DNA of 64,000 nucleotides from Paenibacillus tuaregi. GTDB lineage: Bacteria > Bacillota > Bacilli > Paenibacillales > Paenibacillaceae. The stretch spans positions 1,577,214 to 1,641,213 of the forward strand of contig NZ_LT575476.1 in NCBI RefSeq assembly GCF_900086655.1. The letters are read 5' to 3'. Position 1 is the first letter of the stretch; each line of letters opens with the position of its first letter. The notes under the pieces were generated by a model that saw nothing but the letters and a program-made list of their open reading frames with translations, did not search any database and was not told the origin of the DNA. Below are positions 7,996-17,500 of the stretch, one piece after another. Position numbers and translations under genes: made by a program.

Positions 7996-9807
7996 CTACC
8001 TCCTTGGTATCGGAAGACGCAGAGTCGCACGGGTTCCGGAATTCTCCACACTGTGGATGTTCAGCTCGGCTTCATTTCCGAAGATCAGCCGAATGCGATT
8101 CATGATATTTACCAGGGCAAAGCTGTCAGAGGTTCCGGGACCAAGCACCGGTGTTGGCTGGAGCTGTTCAGTAATCTCTGCCAGCTTCTGTTCGGGTATC
8201 CCGACACCGTTATCGGTGACTTCTACTTCAAGCCAATCTGGCTTCCCTGGCAGGAGCGAGGCACGGATCAGAATCATACCTTCTTCACTAGGCAGCGGCT
8301 CTATACCGTGAACAATCGCATTTTCAATCAGCGGCTGCACAATTAGTTTAGGGATACGTATGTCTCTGGCCTCGGGAGCCACGTCCAGTTCATAGGTCAG
8401 CCTGCGGGCAAATCTCATTTGCTGCAGGAATAAATAGTGCTCGGCAAGCTCCATCTCCTTATGAAGCTCGATCATGTCATTGCCTTGATTCAGGCTGATC
8501 TTGAAGATGCTTGAGAGGGAATAGATCATGTCGGCTACCTGGTCATCCCCGTTTTTTTGAGCGGTCCAGGCAATGGTATTCAGTGTATTGTACAGAAAAT
8601 GCGGATTAATTTGCGATTGGAGCAGCTTAAGCTCCGCGTCCTGCCTGCGAATCTCGGAGCTGTACCCCTCATCAATCAGCTCCCTGATCTTGTGCACCAT
8701 TACATTGTATCCCTGGCCGAGCCGGCCGATCTCATCCAGCCCTTCGGTGTTCACCTTCTGGGTAAAGTCCCCCTGCTGCAGCTTGCCCATGGAAGTGAGC
8801 AGTGTGGACAATGGCCGCGTTATAACCCTGCCCAAGAACCAGGAAGCTGGAATACTCAGCATTAAGGTGACAAGCAGAACAAGCGCGGTTAACCATTGAA
8901 TCCGGCTTAAGCGCTGCAAGAGATCGGCCCTGGGCTGGAACACGAGCACCTGCCATCCGGAGATGGGGTTGCGGTTGCGGGTGAAAATCCATTGATCCTG
9001 ATCCACAATAGTATCGATCTGATGGACCGATTGCAGTTTCTCTTTAAAAAAGGGGAGCTGGCGCACACTCTGGCCAGCCCACTGTCCACGGCTGTCCGAC
9101 AGGATACTCCCGTCAGCATTGACAATGACTACCGTAGCATCCTCCCCGCCCGGATCATAAATCCGCCGAATCTCCTTTTCATCCATCCCCAGGATGAGTA
9201 CCCCCTCCGGCTTGAGAGAGACGTCATTCTTCAGAACCTTGGTCATTAACAATTTATTCAGAGAATCCCCGCGAAAGATCGTGTTCTTCTGCTCTGGGGT
9301 CTCGATGCTCCACCGCTCGGTCTGATCCTCCTTCAGCAGCGCATCATAGTGATATGCTGTCCGGTATTCCTCAAAAGGGATGGCAGACGACAGTCCTTTG
9401 TTGTTGAACTGAATAGGAGGAAAGTGCTCGGAATAGATGGTCAGAAATTGAAAGTAAGGCCTGGTAACCATCAGTCTGCTGATCGAATTGAACAGGCCGG
9501 TATTGGACACATATCCGCCATTAGGCGTCCTGGATGAAAGAAGCGCCTGAATATCGGGTGACAGATACAAGTAATCGGAAATATGAATGGCGTCCTGAGT
9601 AATATAATCCAGATGATCCATCACCGATTTAGCCATGCTGGCTTGTTCCACCTGCATTTTGGAAGCGATTTCATTTGCGGCGATACGATAGGATAAAAAC
9701 CCAGTAAAACTGATGGTGATCAGCATCAGCGGAACGAAGGAGAGCAGAAGCTTACGCTGGATAGAAAGGTTCAAATACCATTTTGGCGACATTGCGGCAA
9801 AGTGCAT
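7996..9807 (-). CDS. YesM-type sensor histidine kinase
   Basis: A 603-residue membrane kinase. Transmembrane helices lie near residues 20-40 and 300-322, with a large extracytoplasmic double-Cache-like sensor between them, followed by HAMP. The His_kinase family box QSQINPHFLYNTLN (His as acceptor) and an ATPase domain (VTDNGVGIPEQ) complete it. This is the two-gene sensor architecture typical of carbohydrate sensing in Paenibacillus. The start is uncertain: the ATG at 9807 has AAGGGG immediately adjacent, while an in-frame ATG at 9792 is rather far from the same site. The gene is divergent from the sugar-binding lipoprotein at 10090. Confidence 0.91.
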   Translation of the reverse strand: MHFAAMSPKWYLNLSIQRKLLLSFVPLMLITISFTGFLSYRIAANEIASKMQVEQASMAKSVMDHLDYITQDAIHISDYLYLSPDIQALLSSRTPNGGYVSNTGLFNSISRLMVTRPYFQFLTIYSEHFPPIQFNNKGLSSAIPFEEYRTAYHYDALLKEDQTERWSIETPEQKNTIFRGDSLNKLLMTKVLKNDVSLKPEGVLILGMDEKEIRRIYDPGGEDATVVIVNADGSILSDSRGQWAGQSVRQLPFFKEKLQSVHQIDTIVDQDQWIFTRNRNPISGWQVLVFQPRADLLQRLSRIQWLTALVLLVTLMLSIPASWFLGRVITRPLSTLLTSMGKLQQGDFTQKVNTEGLDEIGRLGQGYNVMVHKIRELIDEGYSSEIRRQDAELKLLQSQINPHFLYNTLNTIAWTAQKNGDDQVADMIYSLSSIFKISLNQGNDMIELHKEMELAEHYLFLQQMRFARRLTYELDVAPEARDIRIPKLIVQPLIENAIVHGIEPLPSEEGMILIRASLLPGKPDWLEVEVTDNGVGIPEQKLAEITEQLQPTPVLGPGTSDSFALVNIMNRIRLIFGNEAELNIHSVENSGTRATLRLPIPRR

Positions 9808-10089
9808 CCCCTTAGTTAAATTCTCTCATAAAATTACTAAATACTATAGAAAAGAAGGCCTGCCCTAAACAAGGGCAAAAAGTACCAGTCCAGGAAATGT
9901 AACCCTAAGATCTAAAAAATGAACAACAACTCCTGAAAAATGGTCATCTTGGGTTCTTCGCATCTCAAAAGTGCTGTGTTCTCATGTGCAGGAGTTTTTC
10001 TTGAACCTGAAAAACAAACAAGAAATTCTGAATTATGACGGCTAACCCCTTTTAAGGTCGCGACCTACAATGAGGTAGGAAACAAAAAA
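9808..10089. promoter_or_regulatory. Divergent intergenic region between sensor kinase and glycosidase operon
   Basis: 282 bp with no gene. It must hold the promoters of both operons, although no convincing -35/-10 pair was identified. Two features stand out. One is a hairpin, TGCCCT-aaacA-AGGGCA, near 9862-9878. The other is a pair of inverted 8-mers, AACTCCTG (9928-9935) and CAGGAGTT (9989-9996); the second is followed by a short T run. These may be operator or attenuation signals for the AraC-type regulator. Confidence 0.4.
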
Positions 10090-11514
10090 GTGAAGAGAAG
10101 ATGGTCTGTGATGAAGTGGATGTGGATGGACAGCAGGAGAACTTTTGTACTGAGCTTGATTCTGATTCTGATTCTGGCTGTGGTCCTGGGGACTTGGGGC
10201 TGTGAGGGCACCTCGCCTTTGGAGAGCAGCGGCCCCGTACAAAGGCAGTCGGCAATCGAGGACAAGAGCGATGTCAAATCCGGAGAGCATGGAGAAGGGG
10301 TGACGCTGACATTTTTCACAAATAACTCGAACCGCCAGGCCGGACAGGGGCTGATCGAACAGAAGCTGATCGATCAATATATGCGGGAGAACCCGGGCAT
10401 TGAGATCAAGGTGGAGACCCAGGCACCGGATACCCTGTACCAGGACAAGATCAAGCTGTACAACGCGGCGAATAAGCTGCCGGATATTTTCTCGGCCTGG
10501 GGCAACATGAACTACCTCGAACCGCTGATTAATAATCATGCGCTGATGGAATTCAGCAGAGATGAGCTGCTTGAGCTTGGCTTCCTGCCAGGCGCACTGG
10601 ATAGCTTCAGTTCGGGCGGGAAGTTATACGGGTTCCCGCGGAACACGGACTTCTGGGTGATCTATTACAACAAAAAGATGTTTGCGGATTCAGGGCTTCA
10701 AGTCCCTGGCACAGAAGATGAACTGCTGAAGGCGGTTCGTGCTTTCAAGTCTAAAGGAATTGTGCCGATTGCCATGGATGAACGGGAGCCTTGGAGCTCT
10801 GGCATCTGGTTCGACACCATGGTTCACCGCATAAGCGGAACCTGGGAGGCCAACGCCGATGCGCTGGAACGAAGCCGAACCTTCCGGGTGCCAGAAGTAC
10901 GTCAAGCCGCCCATAAAATGCAGACTTGGATTGAAGAGGGGGCCTTCGGCTCCGGCGATTTGAATCTGGATTATGGCATGGCAAGGAGCATGTTTGGCCA
11001 TGGCCGGGCAGCCATGTTCATGATGGGCGATTGGGAGATGGGCATGGCCGCCGACCCGGCGTTCCCTGAGCAGGTCCGCGACCAGATCGGGGCGTTTGCT
11101 CTCCCGGCCCTCACGGGGGGAAGGGGAAGCAGGCATGACCTTCCTTCCTGGTTCGGGGGCGGTTATGCGGTATCCAACCGTTCGTTACATAAGGAGGAAG
11201 CAATGCGTTTCCTGAAATGGATGTTTCGTCCGGAAGGATGGGCCAGGGAGGTCTGGCAGAACGGGGTCACTTTCCCGGCGCAGAATTATGACCGGTTCCT
11301 GACGGGCCGGGAGTCAGCTGTTCAGAAGGATCTGATGAAGATATTCAGTAATGCCCGGTCTTTCAGCGGTACGGTCACCCAGGATAAATTCCGGTCCGAG
11401 CCGCAGAAGGTCTATTATGACGCGCTTCAGCAGCTGGCTGCCGGAGGGCTGACTCCGCAAGCCTTCTCTGAGGTGATTGATCATGCTGCTGAGATGAACG
11501 TGACGGCGGAGTAG
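10090..11514 (+). CDS. Extracellular sugar-binding protein (solute-binding family 1), orphan
   Basis: A 474-residue exported protein. A hydrophobic signal segment ends at Cys38 in LGTWGC, an atypical lipobox with Trp at -2, so lipidation is likely but not certain. The body matches family 1 substrate-binding proteins of ABC sugar importers: TLTFFTNNSN start, YYNKKMF, GRAAMFMMGDWE and a C-terminal PEGWAREVW region. The GTG at 10090 is chosen because of GAGGTAGGA upstream; an ATG at 10111 is possible. No permease or ATPase gene is adjacent. It precedes the giant SLH glycosidase by 61 bp, so it may deliver oligosaccharides to a transporter encoded elsewhere or act as a sensor with the divergent YesM/YesN pair. 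Confidence 0.85.
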   Translation: MKRRWSVMKWMWMDSRRTFVLSLILILILAVVLGTWGCEGTSPLESSGPVQRQSAIEDKSDVKSGEHGEGVTLTFFTNNSNRQAGQGLIEQKLIDQYMRENPGIEIKVETQAPDTLYQDKIKLYNAANKLPDIFSAWGNMNYLEPLINNHALMEFSRDELLELGFLPGALDSFSSGGKLYGFPRNTDFWVIYYNKKMFADSGLQVPGTEDELLKAVRAFKSKGIVPIAMDEREPWSSGIWFDTMVHRISGTWEANADALERSRTFRVPEVRQAAHKMQTWIEEGAFGSGDLNLDYGMARSMFGHGRAAMFMMGDWEMGMAADPAFPEQVRDQIGAFALPALTGGRGSRHDLPSWFGGGYAVSNRSLHKEEAMRFLKWMFRPEGWAREVWQNGVTFPAQNYDRFLTGRESAVQKDLMKIFSNARSFSGTVTQDKFRSEPQKVYYDALQQLAAGGLTPQAFSEVIDHAAEMNVTAE

Positions 11515-11522
11515 CCGTTCTT

Positions 11523-11540
11523 CAGTGCTCTTAAGCACTG
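11523..11540 (+). other. Intercistronic hairpin
   Basis: CAGTGCT-ctta-AGCACTG forms a 7-bp stem just after the binding-protein stop codon, without a T tract. It may stabilise the upstream message or adjust the ratio of binding protein to the long downstream enzyme gene. Confidence 0.35.
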
Positions 11541-11575
11541 ATGCTTAGTTGATATTTAAGGAGGAGTTGTAGCCG

Positions 11576-14500
11576 ATGAAGAAACGGAAGTTGTCAATAT
11601 GGCTGTCAGGTCTAACCGCCTTCAGTCTTATCCTGGGATTGCTGCCCTTGCCAGCTGTGCTCGGGGCACCCACAGCGGCGGCAAACCGTCTGCCCGCCTA
11701 TCTGAATCCGGGGGAAAGTATTCCAGAACGGGTTGCGGATCTGCTGAACCGGATGTCACTGGATGAAAAGGTTGGCCAGATGGTGCAGGCCGAGCGGGCT
11801 TCAGTTACACCCGAAGATGTAAAAGACTATTATCTGGGTTCTGTGCTCAGCGGAGGGGGTTCGTTCCCTGAAGGCAAACAGACCTCCAGCACACAGGAGA
11901 AGTGGACAGCGCTGTATAACAGCTACCAGGACGGGGCATTGTCGACTCCGCTGGGCATTCCGCTGCTCTACGGGGTGGATGGCCTGCATGGACATAACAA
12001 CGTGATTGGGGCTACGCTATTTCCCCATAATATCGGTCTTGGAGCAACAAGGGACCCGGGGCTGGTGAAAAAAATTGGCGCTGCTTCCGCTGCGGAGATG
12101 CAGGCCACCGGGGTGAACTGGACGTTCGCACCTACACTTGCGGTTGTGAAGAATCCCCGTTGGGGACGCACCTATGAAGGCTTCGGGGACAGTCCGGCTC
12201 TATCTACGGAGCTTGGGGCCGCTTATATTCAAGGCCTACAGGGTGAGAAACCAGGTGGACTGAAAGATCCGGGGAAAGTAGTGGCTACCGCCAAGCATTT
12301 CGCGGGGGAAGGCTACACGGATAATGGTACAAATCAGGGGAATATAACAGCTTATACCGAAGAGCAGATTTGGAACCTGGAGAAGGAGGTGTATGAAGCG
12401 GCAGTCAAAGCCGGGGTTAAGACGGTTATGGCTTCTTACCACAGTATTCAGGGCATTAAGATGCATGCCAATCAGCGTCTGCTGACTGATAAGCTCAAGG
12501 GTGAGCTGGGCTTCAAGGGATTCGTCATTTCCGACTATAATGCGGTGGACCAGATTACCCGGGACTGGGACGGCAAGGCGGTCAGCGGTCTGAAGAATCA
12601 GGTCCGCGTAGCGGTGAATGCCGGTGTTGATATGATTATGGAGCCGGATAAGTGGAAGGAGGTCATCGTTGATCTGAAGGAGCTGGTCCAGGAAGGGGCT
12701 ATTTCAGAGAAACGGCTGGATGATGCGGTATCGCGGATTCTTCAGGTGAAGTTCGAATCCGGGGTGTTTGAACATCCTAAAGCTGATCCGGATCTTGCCG
12801 GCGCCTTCGGCTCAAGCAGTTCCCGTTCCGTAGCCAGAGAAGCGGTTCAGAAATCATTGGTTCTGCTTAAGAATGACAAGGTAGCTAATGGCGGGGGCGG
12901 CCAATCGCCGATTCTGTCCCAGCTGCCATCGATGAAGAAGATTCTGGTTGCCGGGAAGAGCGCGGATGATATCGGGCTTCAGTCCGGCGGCTGGTCGATA
13001 ACTTGGCAGGGCAGTGCCGGGGATATCACACCGGGTACAACCATCCTGAAGGGAATCCAAGATGCGGCGGGCTCGTCCAGGACAGTAATCTATAACAAGC
13101 ATGGCCGGGGAGCAGCCGGTCAAGATGTGGCCATTGCTGTCATCGGGGAGAAGCCTTACGCGGAGACGAATGGCGACGCTGCGAGTCTTAATCTGGATGC
13201 CGAGGATTTGAACACACTGGCAAATATCCGCAGCGGTAATCCTGACATTCCGATTGTCGTAGTTCTGGTCTCAGGACGACCCATGACGATTACGAACCAG
13301 ATGGGAGACTGGGCCGGTCTTATTGCCGCATGGCTCCCGGGTACGGAAGGGCAGGGTGTGGCCGATGTCTTGTTCGGCAGCAAGGACTTTACCGGGAAGC
13401 TGCCCATGCGCTGGCCATTCAGCTTAAACGCTTATCCAGGGGGAGACGCATCACAATTTCTTTTCCAAGCGGGATATGGCCTTACCAGAAATCAGCCTAC
13501 CCCAACCCTTCCTTCAGCACCTGAGGAACCAGATCACAGCCAGAAGATCCCGGGCAAGATTGAAGCGGAGAACTTCACTGCCCAGAGCGGCATACAGACA
13601 GAGGATTCCCAGGATACTGGGGGTACCAGGAATATCTCCTACATTGATGCTGGAGATTGGCTTGAATATGATGTGGATGCCCAGAGCGGCACTTATAAGG
13701 TGGATTTCCGTTACAGCTCATGGACAGATTCAACGGGACTTAAAATTATTGATGGTACAGGCAAAACAAGAGGCACATTGTCCATGTCCAAAACAGGCAG
13801 TTATCAGGATTGGCAGACAGCATCCATTGAAAATGTATCCCTGCCCAAAGACGGTAAACAGAAGCTAAAACTGCAGTTTACTGGCGGTTCCATGAATTTG
13901 AACTGGTTCAGCTTCACCTGGACTGGGGAGGCGGCGCCGGATAACGGTGGTGATCCGGGAGGTGGTGGAACGGACGGGGTGACACCGGTAGTTGTTGAGG
14001 CTGGCGCCGTTGAGAGCTGGATCACAAATGAGCGTAATCCGGGTGACAACAAATGGTATTATGATTCCTTATACAAGGATGGAGACAAGAAGCTCGAACA
14101 GCAGCCTAATGCCGATATCGTCCAGCCAAATCAGGCAAAGGGGACGGAAATTACGATTGATCCGGACCAAACCTATCAATCAGTGGTTGGAATAGGCTCC
14201 TCAATGGAAGAGTCAACGATAGGCAACCTGTGGCTCATGTCGGAAGCGAAGCGCAAGGAAGTGCTGATGAAGCTGTTCAGCAAGACAGAAGGGGCCGGGA
14301 TGAGTCTGGTTCGGCTAACCATTGGAACCGCCGACTTCACAGGTAAACCGTTCTATTCTTATGATGATCTTCCGGCGGGTCAGACGGACCCGGGTCTTAC
14401 CCATTTCTCGATCCAAAAGGATATCGACTATCACATCATTGATACTATAAAAGAGATCCAAAAGATCAATCCGGATGTTAAGTTTTTTGCATCATCTTGG

Positions 14501-17500
14501 AGCCCGCCAGGGTGGATGAAGACAACGGACAGTATGATCAAGGGCCAGGTGAAGGAAGAGTATCTCCCTGTACTTGCCGATTACTTCGTAAAATATGTTC
14601 AGGCTTACAAGGCTTTGGGAATTAACATCGATGCCCTTACTATGCAGAATGAGCCGCTGCTTGAGATTGAATATCCGAGTACACATATGCCTTGGGATCA
14701 GCAGGGACGGCTGGCTGTGTTGCTTCGCAGCAAGCTTGATGCAGCCGGGTTTGAGGATACGAAGCTGTGGATTTTCGACCACAATCCGAGCGACACTTCC
14801 GCGTATTCGGTTCATATTTTGGCTGATGAACAGATGGCCGGAGCAGTTGATGGTACGGCATTCCACGATTATGGCGGGGATCTGTCGGAAATGAGCAGGC
14901 TCCACGATCTGTACCCGGATAAGAACGTGTATCTGACCGAACGGGCTGTGTGGGGAACGCAAGGTGCTGACCGGATCGCCCAGTACTTCCGCAATTGGGC
15001 CCGCAGCTATAATTCCTGGGTAGTGATGCTCGACAGTGATATAAAGTCCCATCAATGGGTAGGGACACCGGACCCGACCCCGATCATCCAGGACTCTGCA
15101 GACCGCAACAATTACTGGCTTGCACCGGAATATTACCTGATGGGCCAGTTTATGAAATTTGTTGAACCGGGTTATGTGCGGATTGACAGTAACTATGGCA
15201 GCAGCAGTACCGTGACCAACGTTGCGTTTAAGAGTCCGGACGGCAAAACCATTGTGACGGTGGTTATTAATCAGACTGCAGATGATCAACCGGTCAAGCT
15301 GCTTAGTGACGGGAAGCAGATTTCAGCCGTCGTTCCGGCCAAATCGGTGGCGACATACCGGTGGCACCGCTCTGAACAAGGGAAGACTGCTCCGGGTTCC
15401 TATCCTGCGGCAGATTTCGATGAGGCCACAGGGCAATTTAAGGCGGATAAGAATACGGGAATTGTTGATCACCTGAATGTAGACGGTGATGGTAATTCTA
15501 CGGCGGGGTCCGCGGAATTTAAGTACAATCTTCATGTGAAACAAGCGGGCAGCTACGATTTGGATCTGGGTTATGCGGGAAGTCTGGAGGATGCTTCCCT
15601 GTCTGCAAAAGTCGGCGATGGGGCTCCTGTAATTATTCGGGAGAACAGCAAGGCTTCCGAGCAGCCAGCAGGCGATGCCGCAGGAGCGCCAGCGGATGGA
15701 TCGGCGCCAGCGGGCGATGCCGCAGGAGCCCCGGCAGGCGGATCGGCGGACGAATCGGCGCCAGCAGGCGAAACCGCAGGAGCCCCGGCAGGCCGATCGG
15801 CGCCTACTGGTACAGCTCCAGCCAAGGCTTCCGTAACGGAAGCGGTATATGGACCCGGGGATTTCCGTTACCTCAGAGTCAGATTAGATTTGCCAGCAGG
15901 TGAACAGAAGCTGATACTTTCTGCAGGCGGACACAACTATGCTCTCTCGGATCTCAGATTAACTAAGGCAGACCTGGATAATACGCTGCCGAAGAAGATT
16001 CAGGCCGAGAATGCCGACCAATCATCGGGTATCCTTATTCAGCACCAAGATGCCAACCAGCTTACCTCCGTAACAAAATCAGCACCGGAGGCATGGCTGG
16101 AGTACAAGGTAAAGGTGCCGGCAGACGGTCAGTATCAACTTACGTACCGTTATGCTTCGGAAGGAAAGTCACCGACGGCTGTATGGACCGCTGATGGTAC
16201 AAATGAGCCTGTTCTAACAACCGTATTAACCGGCTCTGAAGGGCCTAACGATTGGAAGACCGTTACAGACCTGATTAAGCTGCAGGAAGGAAGTCACACC
16301 TTGAGGCTGTCCCTGAAGGAAGCGTATATCCATCTGGACTGGTTCCAGATCGGGCCTCTTGTGCTGACTAACCCGGGCGCGCAGGCTATATCTTTACCAG
16401 GCACGGCCCAAGCCGGAGATTACATTTCCGCAACAGGCATTAGCGCTGTTGAAGGCCCGTCAGGAAGCAAAAAGTTAACCAGCTTCGATGCCGGGGACTG
16501 GGTTGACTATCCGATTACTGTTCAAAAGGGCGGAGATTACACCGTAACGGTAGAACTTGCAACCAAGAACGGAGGCATGAACGCCTTTAATCTGAAAGCG
16601 GAGGACGGCACGGTTCTTGCCAAGTTCGATATTCCGTCCACAGGGGATTTGAACACATGGATCAGGATCCGTAAGACGGTTGCCTTGAAATCCGGGGAGC
16701 AGAAGCTGAGACTCAGTGCCAATACGGCTGGATTCGAGATCACCAAGCTGGCTTTTGAAGAAACAACCGCACACACTCCAGGTCAGGACGGTATGGTCAA
16801 GGTGGAGGCGGAGAGCTACTTCGACGCTGACCGGAACGCGATCCAGACCAATTCGGAATACACGAACGTGGGTTACTTGAACCGTGGCAGCAAGCTGGAT
16901 TATCTGGTCAACATCCCGGCAAGCGCAACAGGGAACTACAAGGTTACTTACCGCTATGCAACTCCGCAGAGCGGGGTATCGGTCAACTTGTCGGTAGACG
17001 GGGGTTCTGCAGGAACACTCCAGCTTGGATCGACAGGAGGATGGGGCAATTATACTGAGGCTTCTCACCTCGTGACGATGAAGGAAGGCACCAAGACCGT
17101 ACGCCTTCTCGATCAAGGAGACGGCTTCAATCTGGATTGGTTCACCATTGTGCCCACAGATGAAGTGGTTAAACCGGAACAGGTAAGAACAAAAATTCCA
17201 GCTGCTTCCCTTAAGGCGGGTAGTTATGATAAGCCTCAGACCGTATCTTTAATGACTGGCGTAGAGGGTGCGCGCATCTACTACACAACCGATGGAACTC
17301 TGCCGAGTGCAAAGAATGGAACGCTGTATGAAGGACCATTCCAAGTATCCGGAATTGTTGTAATCCGTGCGGTGGCGGTGAAGGATGGGTTAGCCGACAG
17401 CTTTGTCGCCCCTTACACTTATGTGACCAAAGCAGGTGGTGGTACGGATGGCAATAACGGAGGGAACAACGGCGGAAATCCAGGCGGAAATCCAGGCGGA

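Noticed and set aside
14492-15289. Minus-strand 265-codon frame opposite the GH30 domain
   Set aside because: It lies entirely inside a confidently assigned gene with catalytic motifs and has no start signal.
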